A stretch of DNA of 64,000 nucleotides, taken from the NCBI GenBank assembly GCA_043736515.1, contig JAYTCK010000021.1:4246-68245 (forward strand). Direction: 5' to 3'. The notes below the pieces were generated by a model. That model did not search any database and was not told the DNA's origin. It saw only the letters and a list, made by a program, of their open reading frames with translations. Shown piece after piece: positions 50,601-58,561 of this stretch. Origin of the DNA: MHLP01 sp043736515 (GTDB lineage Bacteria > Patescibacteriota > Minisyncoccia > Phycocordibacterales > UBA6899). Position numbers and translations under genes: made by a program. Within the stretch, counting starts at the first letter, position 1, and every line of letters begins with the position of its first letter.

Positions 50601-53436
50601 GGAATTCAAAATACACCAGCAGGAGAGCGAGGCAGATACTTTGCCACATAAATGTCATAAAAACTGTAACAGAATTTTTTCGCTCTAAAGCCACCGCATA
50701 GGCAGTCTGCCACTCAAGCAGTTTCTTTTTTGAAACATATAATCGCCACATACTTCGTGCGATTGCGTCGAGGGTGATGATGGCATTGTGGAGGACAAAC
50801 GCACCAAGAAGAAACGTCTTTGCTGAGGCAACTCCCAGCCCCGCGGCCATTGATTTGAATCTTGCAAAAAAGCTTACTGTTCTGCGCCAGTTTGTGGTCC
50901 GTTCAGTAATGTGGAGCAGCGCCGAAACCAGCTGTCCGGAACCAAGTGCGAGGAGTGCGGTCATACTCCACAGTGAGACCGCCGTCGGAGAAAATGTTGA
51001 AAATACCACAGCAATGACCGCCGTAACAGGGATGAGACTGCGTCGTAGATTGTCAAAAATACGATAGCGGGCAATGGGAGAAAATATCTCACCACGTTTT
51101 AAAAGCCAGTTAATTATCTGCCAATCTCCGCGAATCCATCGATGCAAACGCTGCATGTGCTCCCGATAATTCGACGGAAATCCTTCAAAAATATGCGCAC
51201 CACTCGCGATTCCCACTCGTGCATACAAGCCCTCAAGTAGATCATGCGACAGCACAGTATTTTCCGGCATACGGTCTGCCATTGTTGTTTCAATAGCATC
51301 AATATCGTAAATCCCTTTTCCATAAAATATTCCCTCGTTGAAAAGATCCTGATGGAGATCAGAAACGAGTGAAGAATATGACTCAATCCCAGGAAAACCA
51401 CCAAAGAGCTGTGAGAATAAAGACGCCGACCCCTCAGCATGGCGGAGTGCGGTTCGCGGTTGGATGATACCGTATCCCTCAGTAACTATATTTTTCTCCT
51501 TATCAATAACTGGGCGATTGAGTGGATGCTCGATTGTCCCAATAAGTGCTTGAGCTGAATCACGAACAAGCTCAGTGTCTTCATCAAGAGTTATGATATA
51601 ACGCACACCGCCCAAATTCTGTGCCGTCATTTGTGCATCCTCCGCATACGATGTTGTTTTTCCGCGGAGGAGGCCGTTAAACTCACGAAGCTTTCCTCTT
51701 TTGCGCTCCCACCCCATAAATACTTTTTCTGCAGGGTTCCATTTTCGCGACCGGTAGAATAATGAAAAACGTGTGGGAAGTGAGGGATAACGCGCATTAA
51801 GCAGTGCGATTCCTTCCCGGAGTTCATTAACACTTGCTGCATCATCCGGCATTATTTCTTGCTCTGCATCCTGAAAATCCATCAAAAGCGCATAAAAAAT
51901 ATTTGCGTCATTGTTTGCAACAAAGTTTGTTTCCATTCTCCGCAGTAATTTTTGTGCAGACACACTGTTCCGAAACATTGATGGCACAACTACAACGGTT
52001 TTTCGTAAGCTTCCCACTCCCAAAGTGAGGTCGATGGCAGGCAGGGGCTTGGGCGCGAGAAGCCGTGTGAGCAAAAAATGAGTGAGTGCAGTCGCTATCT
52101 CTGAGGTGAGAACGGGTCCAGCAAGCAACAGGACGAGAAATGGAAGCGGGGCGAGCCCTGTTGTGACACTTAACAGTAGAAGGATGCCAGTGGCACACAC
52201 GGTGATGGTGCCAATGAATCCGAGATACACTCTTGTGCTATTTGTAAGTATGAATCTTTGGATCACATCAAGTGTTGTGGGTGAATACCCCAGTGCGTGT
52301 TCAAGGAGCAGCACACCTTTATCTATAAGGTAATACCCTACATGATAGGATCGTTGTGATTCATCTTTTTGAAGCTCAAAGGCCTGTCGCGCGAGACGGA
52401 GTGCCTCGCGTGCAACCTCGATATCGTGAGTGCTGGTTCCGTCTCCTATACGCGCTATTGTTCGTCTGTACATTGAGCGGGCATCGTCAGTAAGTAGCAA
52501 AAATGTACCGGAGGGATCCTTGGCAAGCACTGCATCCACCATGTTGAGTTCAAGCGAAATTTTATCCCACCGCACTTGGGCAAGATAGCGCAAACTGGAA
52601 ATGGCATTTGAAATAATCACTGCCTGTGCTTTCTCAGTACGGGATTTCATTGTGGAAAGTTGCGCATAACTCGCTCCTTGTTTTGCCAAGGAAAGCTTGA
52701 GCCATTTACTTACCATACGCACGTCGCCTTCTTTTCCTGTTTGCGCCAAGCGATGTAAAAGGTGGAGTCCAAATACTTGCGGAACAATAGTGTACTCAAG
52801 AGCGAGCACTGCCGTGAGTTTGCGAAGCCGGAGAGGTGCGTCCTTGCGCAATGATGTACTCATGATGCGGAGATACCATCGGTCCGCCTCAGACTTTTCT
52901 TGCAGGACAGAAATATTTATGTTGATGAGCCTCCGCAAGTCCTCGATAAGCGCGAAGGAGAGCATACTGGGAAAGACATCAAGCTCGCGCAAAGAGAGCG
53001 GAGTACTTTTTTGATATGCTTTTAAAAATTCTATAAGTATTTCACGATCAATACGAGCACCGGTTTCTTTCACCAGTGCGCGAGCAATCATATACACACG
53101 CGGCTGTTTTGCCCCTTCGGTGTCTGTTGATTGAGGTATCCGAAACGTTATTTTTTGTTTCCAATTCGCGAGCAGTTCGGCTAACGCACCTTCGATAATG
53201 TAGAAATTATCAAGGAGGACTTCGATTCCCTGAGTGGCCTGTACACGTTCATTGAGATTAAAAAGGAGCTCGCGATACGCAGAGCGCGTGCTCATAAGTG
53301 TTTTTCTTGCCTTGTGAGCAAAAAACAACGTCCGACGTTCATCGAATGAGAGTTGCGCTGATAATGCGAGGTCCTTTGCAAGACGATCGATACCACGCGC
53401 CGATGAACGACCGGAACGCATTCCAACCATATGCAC
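44674..53436 (-). CDS. ndvB: Cyclic beta-1,2-glucan synthase-like protein (GT84 + GH94-like), giant membrane enzyme
   Basis: 2920 residues, the size of NdvB/ChvB. The start is GTG at 53436 or ATG at 53430. The N-terminal ~400 residues carry the family's leading helical region (LLDNFYIIEGALAELLANWK). Membrane helices lie near 395-460 and between ~790 and 1010. Between them is the GT84 glycosyltransferase, with DEDTE near residue 619 and LHRWIRGDWQ near 767. Two carbohydrate-binding beta-sandwich regions (about 1560-1990 and 2080-2400) precede an alpha/alpha barrel resembling GH94 phosphorylases, with YGYRDQLQDGLAM near 2470 and GQADWNDGMN (catalytic Asp of the family) near 2600. Known homologues make cyclic beta-1,2-glucan using UDP-glucose and trim it by phosphorolysis. 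Whether the product here is cyclic and beta-1,2 is inferred from homology. It lies next to the GH8-GH12 gene on the same strand. Confidence 0.9.
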   Translation of the reverse strand: MHMVGMRSGRSSARGIDRLAKDLALSAQLSFDERRTLFFAHKARKTLMSTRSAYRELLFNLNERVQATQGIEVLLDNFYIIEGALAELLANWKQKITFRIPQSTDTEGAKQPRVYMIARALVKETGARIDREILIEFLKAYQKSTPLSLRELDVFPSMLSFALIEDLRRLININISVLQEKSEADRWYLRIMSTSLRKDAPLRLRKLTAVLALEYTIVPQVFGLHLLHRLAQTGKEGDVRMVSKWLKLSLAKQGASYAQLSTMKSRTEKAQAVIISNAISSLRYLAQVRWDKISLELNMVDAVLAKDPSGTFLLLTDDARSMYRRTIARIGDGTSTHDIEVAREALRLARQAFELQKDESQRSYHVGYYLIDKGVLLLEHALGYSPTTLDVIQRFILTNSTRVYLGFIGTITVCATGILLLLSVTTGLAPLPFLVLLLAGPVLTSEIATALTHFLLTRLLAPKPLPAIDLTLGVGSLRKTVVVVPSMFRNSVSAQKLLRRMETNFVANNDANIFYALLMDFQDAEQEIMPDDAASVNELREGIALLNARYPSLPTRFSLFYRSRKWNPAEKVFMGWERKRGKLREFNGLLRGKTTSYAEDAQMTAQNLGGVRYIITLDEDTELVRDSAQALIGTIEHPLNRPVIDKEKNIVTEGYGIIQPRTALRHAEGSASLFSQLFGGFPGIESYSSLVSDLHQDLFNEGIFYGKGIYDIDAIETTMADRMPENTVLSHDLLEGLYARVGIASGAHIFEGFPSNYREHMQRLHRWIRGDWQIINWLLKRGEIFSPIARYRIFDNLRRSLIPVTAVIAVVFSTFSPTAVSLWSMTALLALGSGQLVSALLHITERTTNWRRTVSFFARFKSMAAGLGVASAKTFLLGAFVLHNAIITLDAIARSMWRLYVSKKKLLEWQTAYAVALERKNSVTVFMTFMWQSICLALLLVYFEFHRGSIYDPLATLWIFVWLCAPFCAAIISFSYKNTFVFSKSDRLYLHKIAARTHWFFLDLPTKNDQWLVPDHLQEEPPSKRHSHGLGISPTNLGMYLLSLSGGRVLGLSSISEYCERISRAFATMEKMPLHKGHFFNWYELKGLTPLPPCYVSSVDSANLALSLVAVHGALLEACRAPIISNVMFEGLEAELHVLLEACDRTSTAASTDRHERKLLEEVKLSVGESLTLIQKTGNDAVTARGGDLVWSGIIHHSVRTRNALEILRLEGKTERFDEVFLAARHVEAMASVYRDTISQFLGYTMIPAVSAVVNDPKLHACYLRILSILQRMPNIDELANGIVRREIESVEMEEAIMLSSLPGPEKETARAWYAEVLFQLSASEKNTKKIQQSLHVCAASASLYVKNMDFKFLYNNERGLFHIGFNSTTEKLDEAFYDLLASEANSASIIAITKRDVPQKHWGYLGRKLIKSGNGDILVASWAGSLFEYLGTLLYFDVPRESFWGTSARRAIAAHRGFAKQYRIPWGMGESASSRQDAAQNYHYQAFGEASLGFKRDLSESIVVAPYTSALALSLDPKGALQNFAHLEHVGASGRYGFYDAIDFTARKRGDHHDAPGVPAQIYYAHHQGFILLSIVNALADGWVQKMVAHEPEMEVATQLFEEKMPEDVEAEEINLIAPPKRSVRRAPKIIESERQYLPWKTHEAVSLFLSSNKYSSRITTTGAGESYLGNVLITRPSADMLRESVGTFFYLRDRAHGKTWSPTYMPMRDAGDKHAVAASEQAVTFEKSEGSINSSLVATVLPGEAGELRELTLTNTGESDESLSFGVCAELSLSKKDAESAHPNYEHLFVATEVHWGNSVIIASRPDPEDRNRQIVAGFLLTADHSIQDLRAIREKKVFFGSKKEIAPPMILQDFTRADAELPLHTLDSVAAFVGHISLGPNESRRVSLISLVGKSKEEVLSGLKRYRNYANTRGIAKNADREGGRLLSEYGISSSQAHAYSTLASLALSRAMKRGKDVESDARPWVLSLWKMSISGNRPIILFTVTGVTDLPMVRQMLSCHAYFVKKGIPVDIVIFNEHSGGYLKTFEDEVDFLMNMHRSHDERSVSTVFHARAEQLSEIERAAVLHTASVVIDAKKGSLIDAITLLERKGAHAYPPKLETQKDPDISDETFMRRDKNDLQFFNGVGGYDKAQKEYVIFYGKNIQPPRPWSHIVANSHIGFLATDRGMSFTWATNSYDNKLTVPYNDPLAQFTSEAIYLRDEETGVCASPLPLLGEENAEYEIRYGINYCTYLTHAFGITLELTLYIDDRVAIKYYRVKLTNNTGNNKILSLFGYFELLLGSLAQETKKHFSFEIQSGNTLVASQNYWHQFVEKRTIVGIVTGADEFSVSREEFLGRNGTINDPAALKRIGLSSDIVSEEEPAAVLMKRLSLEPGESKEATFFLGECNVADLEKTISQITEKGYAEQVLKKTRHKWEMAPFLKFDLPDPTLTLLANHFLPEQVIASRVHARLGFYQIGGAYGYRDQLQDGLAMLWLDSAWTRSHILAAAAHQFREGDALSWWQPHNDFGARTRLSDPHLWLPHVVLRYVQFTGDSAILDEVVPYLSGDIPDKADRPSIVGVFLPSDEKSSLYEHCIRAVEHSLTSGSHGLPLMGQADWNDGMNRVGVEGEGESVWLAWFLISILDEMSTLTEGRGDSDRANRYRAHATEYREALQKSGWDGKWYRRAFTDTGAPVGTNHAKSFRIDSVAQSWAYFANGKTKESIEALESAKHELGITKGHIPLAWPPSSRSLLDMGTISDYPPGVRENASQYNHAALWLAQALFASGDPDGGMAVVDAVNPFKRSDTAEKSLLYQGEPYVVAAEVYSTPTYPGRAGWTWYTASAGVLYRTICEYILGIKREGNLLSFSPSFPKGWNHASALLPYGKSQYNLKFEAIEGDDEIMEIFEDGVKHPTTAVKMVDDKRSHEIIIRFKRKTK

Positions 53437-53554
53437 TAACTATAGCACTCAAGGGCACGAAAGCAACGCATGTCAATCACCAAAAATTCATCATTCTTTT
53501 GGCAAGAGTACTGAAGAGCTAGTATGAGCCTCATGCTCGTGTACGCAACCATGA

Positions 53555-53583
53555 AAAAAGACCCTCTCACCGAGGGTCTTTTT
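53555..53583. terminator. Terminator after the GH8-GH12 gene
   Basis: GACCCTC (53560-53566) and GAGGGTC (53572-53578), with As and Ts extending the stem; T-runs on both strands. It separates the glucanase transcript from the ndvB-like gene. Confidence 0.88.
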
Positions 53584-53631
53584 CTGTAACAGTTTTTAAT
53601 TACTGAGGTTATTCGTTTATCATCATGCACT

Positions 53632-56600
53632 CTAGTAGACAACTGTCTTGAATGCATTAATTTTTATATCTCCAGTGCCATGTACTGCCTCACTTCCAAA
53701 TTCTATTGAAGCGAGGTACTCCGAGCCTGAGATATGTCCACGTGACTGTAGGTAATTGAAGAGAGGCTTGAACTCAAGTGAGCCTACTGGCATTGGGTCG
53801 AGCATTTGGAATACGAGGAATCCCCAATTCAACGGCCCAAAGTTATCTGCACGATAAAATGCATAACGCACTCCATCAATAGTGATATTCTCTCTAAACC
53901 ATGCAGGATTTCTATCAAGACCGTACCCTCCATATGGCACAAGCGCAACCATTATTTCATGAGTAATTGGTGCTGAGAGGAATCCGGGGCGGTACACTCC
54001 GTCACGAGTGAGCCAAAGGTCAAAGGTAAGTTGCCCTGTTCCCGTGGTCACATTCGTTGTGTTCCATGTACTGCGCGCTGATGTAATCGAGCTGAGGGGG
54101 CGTGCAAGTGTAGATCCGGGAGTTGATTGAAATCCAGGTTTCTGTCCGAAGATGATGGAGGGCCATCCCTTCACCTCGTTTGGACCGTCAGGCCACTGCC
54201 AAGTGAAGCGAGCAGTCATGGAGCCATCTGCAGTGAGTCCTGCTGTTCCTGTGCACTGCTCAAACCATCCCCAGACTCCTTGTTTGCCCCATTGATCATT
54301 CAAGAGTTTATATGAACCTACATCATTAATATTTCCATCGTTGCAATTAACAGGAATATTACTTATTGGCGCAACCCATCCGCCAGTTGCGGGGGCGGGC
54401 GACGGAGCAGGAGCGGGCGTAAATGCAGCTTCCCATGTTGTCCCGTTCCAGTTATACCAAGCGCCCGCCGTATTCTGATGTGAGATAGTTGTTCCATCAT
54501 ATTTGACCTTGGCGGTGTTTGCAGTAAATCCTGCGTTGGCGCCATTACGTTTGACCTCTCCATTCACTACCGTCCATGTATTTCCTTGGACGTCCCTGAT
54601 ACTCGTCGCGGGAGGAATGGTGACTTCAAGTGGATTGGTGGTTCCCACCCATCCTGCACCATCCCATGACCACCATCCACCCGCAGAGTTCTGATGGTAG
54701 ATTGTTGTTCCATTGAAGTGGAGCTTGGTGACGTTTGCAGTGAAGTTTGCATTGACGCCATTGCGTTGTACGGTGCTATTCACGATTGTCCACGTATTCT
54801 TTGTAGCATCGATAATGTTTGCTGCTGGTGGAACGGTGGTTCCTGCGGGAGAGGTGACGGCTGTTGGTGTTGCGCCCCCCGTTGGGTTTCCTGTTGCCAC
54901 CCACGTTACTCCATCCCATAGCCACCATCCTCCAGCTGAATTTTGTTGGAACACTGTTGTTCCGTCAAAATAGAGATTTGTGACATTGAGACTGTAGCCT
55001 GCATTGACTCCGTTGCGCTTCACTACACCCAGGGCGACTGTCCACGTATTCTTTGTAGCATCAATAATGCTTGTCGCGGGAGGAATGTTGGTGCCTTTTG
55101 GTGAGGTGGTGACGGTACTAGCCGTTGTGGCTGTTGTTGTTTGAGCCACAGGACCCGACAGCACACTCAATGATGGTGTGTACGCCGAAACTCCACCTGA
55201 GGTAGTCATGGCGCGTACGCGATACGTATAGAATGTCGAAGAAACGAGTCCTGCATTGATAAAGGTTGTTCCTGTGTTTGTTCTGATTTGCGTGAACGTC
55301 GTACATCCCATTCCCTGACAGCGCTCAATGAAATAGCCATTCGCTCCAACAGTTGCGTTCCATGTGAGTGTAATTTCGGAAGGCGTCACTAGGGTGACAC
55401 GCAGTCCCGTAGGAGTTGGAAGAGTTGGTGCGGGTGCGGGTGCGGGAGTTGGTACAACAGCTCCCATTGGATTGGTTGCGGTATATACCCATCCTGTTCC
55501 GTCCCATGAATACCACTGTGCGGAAGTATTCTCATGGAATATGGTGGTTCCATTAAAGTAGAGCTTGGTTGCATTGGCGGTAAAGCCCGCATTGACTCCG
55601 TTGCGCTTCACTACACCCAGGGCGACTGTCCACGTATTCTTTGTAGCATCAATAATGCTTGTTGCAGGAGGAACTATTGTTCCTGCGGGAGAAGTGACGA
55701 GTGTAGGGTCTGGAGCTGGGGCGGGAGTAGGAGTAGGAGTTGGAGTAGGAGTAGGGGTAGGGGCCGAAGACTGCGAAGAAGGATGCCACCAATTCCCTGA
55801 AGCGACGATTAGACTGAGAATCTGCAACTCGTTTGAATAGTAGCCGCCAGAAATATTTGGACTCATGCGGCCCCAAAGAGTGTTCAGCATATCCTGATAT
55901 ACAGGATCCACCATGGCACCAGCTGTATTTGGACCAGCGAACGAAAAGTCAACATACCCTGCATTAGTGAGAGGCGTACCATCGAGCTTAAAGCCACCTC
56001 GAAGATAATTAGGATTACCGCCTGGAGATTGTTGCATAAAGTTCATGATCTTCATCGTCACGTTCTTACTGCGCGCATCACCCGAGGTCACATAGTCTGC
56101 GGCCAATCTGAATGGAATACGGTTGGAATTCCAGTCATAGTAGCCTTCAACGCAAGATCCGTCGCCTCTGCAATTTGTAGAAGGATTGGGGTTGCTGGGA
56201 AGACCTTGAATAAATCCAGGAACCAGACCTGTGTTCGGCGCGAAGTTCGTCTGCATCACGTTAAAAAGTTCAAAGGATTTATTGATAGCTAGATCCCAGA
56301 ATGGATCACCCGTTGCTTCTTTATAGGTGCGGAAATGACCTATCATATAGTCGGAAGGTCGCGAAAGATCTTGGTGCGCTTGGCGACCATCTGCAGCAAA
56401 ATTAAACTTTTTTATCGCGTTGATCGTTCTAATGGCCTCTGCCCTGTAGTTAATAGGGCCAGCGGATCCCCACTGTACGTCAGCCATGAGCAGTGCCTGC
56501 GCAATATCCATGTCGCCGTCTGACGCGTTCCACCCGCCGCCGTAGCTGCCGCACTGGTGGTTGATCGCCCATTCCATCAGCGCAGGATCTCTGCTGTAGG

Positions 56601-57405
56601 CCGGATGAGCACGTGCGAACCGGAAAAGTGAATCAAACTTGTTGCGTGCGTCAGGGTCATGTCCCGCCATGATGACGGTTATTAACATTCCGTATGAGAT
56701 TCCCTCCGATACTACTAATTTGTTGGCATCAGGACTAAATCTGACGTATAAATTACCACCGCAGGTGCCTAGAGCTGTTGCGGCCCATTGATTGTACAGA
56801 TTCTTGACCGCATTATCCTGATTTGCCTGCGACACATTATTTGGTCGAATACCTGCGATATAGGAGGCTTTGTGAGAACCAAATAGGTAACCGCTTCCTG
56901 AAGCAGGAGAAGTTGCGGGAGCTCCTGTATCGGTTGAGAGCGTTGGGGATGACAAAGGACTACTTACCGTCCCTGAAACTACGGAAAATGTTTTAGGTGT
57001 CACATAGAGATAGGTCGTAGCCCACGTAGAATTCCAAACTCCCACCTGCATGGTATACGTGCCAGGGGGCAGATTTACGGGAGATTGGTAGTCATATATG
57101 AACTTTACATTTGTCCCCGCTGGGATACTTGCGCCCGCAAAGTTCTTCCTGGAGATAAGGTTATTACTGGAGTTATAAATACGGATTTCAACAATAAGAT
57201 TGGAGAGGCTTGTTGCTGAATGAATTGTTGCACTAGTGTTTTGAATAGCTCCGGCAGTTAGCGGATTTTTTGAAACTGAAGAACTCACGAGGGTAACTGA
57301 GGCTGTTTGTGCAGCTGCAGTTTGCAATCCTGTAAAAAAGAGTCCTGCGATAACGACGAAAATGGAAAGCAGCGTGAGGCTAACTGATCCGCGATAAGTA
57401 TTCAT
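53632..57405 (-). CDS. Secreted two-domain beta-glucanase: GH8 + W-rich repeats + FN3 + GH12
   Basis: 1257 residues. A signal peptide (about 1-32, ending AAAQTA) leads to an Ig-like module (about 35-145). A GH8 catalytic domain follows (about 170-545): VSEGISYGM gives the catalytic Glu (E234), SDGDMDIAQALLMAD the Asp region, and WDLAINKSFEL and GYYDWNSNRIPFRLA are family-like. After a Pro-Thr linker come four ~65-residue repeats (about 569-646, 765-841, 849-925, 928-992) sharing TWTV, KRNGVNA, FNGTT and W-x-WDG-x-x-W. A fibronectin-III domain (663-752) sits between repeats 1 and 2. The C-terminal ~235 residues are a GH12 domain with the two catalytic glutamates in HEIMVAL (E1150) and EFGSE (E1239). 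GH8 and GH12 members cut beta-1,4-glucans, mixed-linkage glucan or xyloglucan. The repeats may bind glycans. No cell-wall anchor is seen. Confidence 0.88.
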   Translation of the reverse strand: MNTYRGSVSLTLLSIFVVIAGLFFTGLQTAAAQTASVTLVSSSVSKNPLTAGAIQNTSATIHSATSLSNLIVEIRIYNSSNNLISRKNFAGASIPAGTNVKFIYDYQSPVNLPPGTYTMQVGVWNSTWATTYLYVTPKTFSVVSGTVSSPLSSPTLSTDTGAPATSPASGSGYLFGSHKASYIAGIRPNNVSQANQDNAVKNLYNQWAATALGTCGGNLYVRFSPDANKLVVSEGISYGMLITVIMAGHDPDARNKFDSLFRFARAHPAYSRDPALMEWAINHQCGSYGGGWNASDGDMDIAQALLMADVQWGSAGPINYRAEAIRTINAIKKFNFAADGRQAHQDLSRPSDYMIGHFRTYKEATGDPFWDLAINKSFELFNVMQTNFAPNTGLVPGFIQGLPSNPNPSTNCRGDGSCVEGYYDWNSNRIPFRLAADYVTSGDARSKNVTMKIMNFMQQSPGGNPNYLRGGFKLDGTPLTNAGYVDFSFAGPNTAGAMVDPVYQDMLNTLWGRMSPNISGGYYSNELQILSLIVASGNWWHPSSQSSAPTPTPTPTPTPTPAPAPDPTLVTSPAGTIVPPATSIIDATKNTWTVALGVVKRNGVNAGFTANATKLYFNGTTIFHENTSAQWYSWDGTGWVYTATNPMGAVVPTPAPAPAPTLPTPTGLRVTLVTPSEITLTWNATVGANGYFIERCQGMGCTTFTQIRTNTGTTFINAGLVSSTFYTYRVRAMTTSGGVSAYTPSLSVLSGPVAQTTTATTASTVTTSPKGTNIPPATSIIDATKNTWTVALGVVKRNGVNAGYSLNVTNLYFDGTTVFQQNSAGGWWLWDGVTWVATGNPTGGATPTAVTSPAGTTVPPAANIIDATKNTWTIVNSTVQRNGVNANFTANVTKLHFNGTTIYHQNSAGGWWSWDGAGWVGTTNPLEVTIPPATSIRDVQGNTWTVVNGEVKRNGANAGFTANTAKVKYDGTTISHQNTAGAWYNWNGTTWEAAFTPAPAPSPAPATGGWVAPISNIPVNCNDGNINDVGSYKLLNDQWGKQGVWGWFEQCTGTAGLTADGSMTARFTWQWPDGPNEVKGWPSIIFGQKPGFQSTPGSTLARPLSSITSARSTWNTTNVTTGTGQLTFDLWLTRDGVYRPGFLSAPITHEIMVALVPYGGYGLDRNPAWFRENITIDGVRYAFYRADNFGPLNWGFLVFQMLDPMPVGSLEFKPLFNYLQSRGHISGSEYLASIEFGSEAVHGTGDIKINAFKTVVY
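55001..55074 (-). repeat. 74-bp direct repeat, copy 1, within the glucanase W-rich repeats
   Basis: Identical over 74 bp to 55589-55662, exactly 588 bp (196 codons) away, so recombination between copies would keep the frame. It encodes the ATKNTWTVALGVVKRNGVNA part of repeat 2. Confidence 0.9.
55589..55662 (-). repeat. 74-bp direct repeat, copy 2, within the glucanase W-rich repeats
   Basis: Partner of 55001-55074; encodes the same segment of repeat 1. The flanking bases diverge at both ends. Confidence 0.9.
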
Positions 57406-57628
57406 AATTCCAGTAAGTTAAATAATATATGAACTTAATTATACGTTATGAAAATGCAATTTAATATTGAGTTGTGGATAACTGTTATTTTTATCCCACT
57501 TTCCTGAAAAGTGAACATCATGAATACAAAAACACCCCAGGCTGACCTGAACTGTTTTTGTTTCAAAACTCCTTCAAGCGGAGAATTTGATCGTTTTAAT
57601 CATCCTTACCCCGGATGAGCGGTGATCG

Positions 57629-58261
57629 TTATATCAGCGGACACCACAAGCCTGCCTGAGGTGCGTCGAGCAGTACTCTTCCGGCACCAATATGCTCAAG
57701 TGGATTTTCTCCCTCCTTCAAGTGAAGAATTTGCAGATGTGTCTGGTCTATTCCTGAGCTGCCAAAAAACGGAAGGGCTAGGCTTCCTGAAAGCGCGAGT
57801 TCTTCACCCGGACCAAACTGGTGAACATACCAATTGTGTGCCGCATTACCGGGAAAAAGCACTCCCGCCGCGCCGCTCGTATTGAGAAACTCCTGAGCGG
57901 TGATTACGAGAAGGTTGCGGTAGGTACGCTTACTTGTATTTTTAATATGAACCGTAAAAGACATAGTGCCCCCTGAAAAATAAAGTGGGTAATTCCCAAA
58001 GTACCTTGTCGGAAGAATAGTTTGCTCGAACACTGGAAAAAAACCGAACGGTGCATAGGTAATCCCTGTGGCACTCGCTGTTGTTACACCAAGTGAGCCA
58101 TGATATTCGACACTATATTCAATAGGTGTAACTTCTCCAATATGCTTTCCATCATGAGGGGGCAAAAGAGGATAAACCGTTTGAGCACTAGAGATGCCGG
58201 GAAAAAGTATGCATGTTGCTAATCCGGCACATAAACCGAGAAGTATTTTATTTGTACGCAT
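57629..58261 (-). CDS. Secreted protein, unknown, upstream of the glucanase gene
   Basis: 210 residues, not recognised. A signal peptide (about 1-26, ending GISSAQ) precedes a beta-rich domain with a CARDB/DUF11-like core: GGTMSFTVHIKNTSKRTYRNLLVITAQEF and FGPGEELALSGSLALPFF look like an Ig-type module that mediates assembly. One cysteine near the C-terminus (GLWCPLI). The ~220 bp downstream are AT-rich with a short CATCC/GGATG hairpin (around 57600) and no gene. It could be a surface or binding partner of the secreted glucanase. Confidence 0.6.
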   Translation of the reverse strand: MRTNKILLGLCAGLATCILFPGISSAQTVYPLLPPHDGKHIGEVTPIEYSVEYHGSLGVTTASATGITYAPFGFFPVFEQTILPTRYFGNYPLYFSGGTMSFTVHIKNTSKRTYRNLLVITAQEFLNTSGAAGVLFPGNAAHNWYVHQFGPGEELALSGSLALPFFGSSGIDQTHLQILHLKEGENPLEHIGAGRVLLDAPQAGLWCPLI

Positions 58262-58264
58262 AAG

Positions 58265-58561
58265 TTAATTGTGCACAAAGAAAAGCGTCAGAGCAATACA
58301 CGGGGTGTGGAGTAATCCCATTAAATTTTTATGGAAGGAGTGTCAATCGTGTTCATGACCTCATCGATGGCTGTGGTGCATCTGTCGACAAGGTTACTTC
58401 CTACGGTACTGCACACACCAAAAATGTTGAGGAACTTTCCCGGTAGGAAGCGGGACAGCTGAGTGAGAAGGCGACTTGGGGCGACAAAGCTGCCTCAGGA
58501 CCACTTCCTCTTGGTGTTCCTACTATCGCGCCATATAATAAAGAGAGTTATGACACGATAT
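58265..58561 (+). pseudogene. Coding-like relic upstream of pilC, interrupted by TAG
   Basis: Low-confidence. One plus-strand frame reads protein-like text (GRSVNRVHDLIDGCGASVDK, then NVEELSR), meets TAG at 58445 and continues in the same frame (EAGQLSEKATWGDKAASGPL, then GVPTIAPYNKES) to overlap the pilC start. There is no start codon with an RBS. It may be the worn 3' end of a gene once in the pilus operon, or chance. I do not recognise the sequence. Confidence 0.25.
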
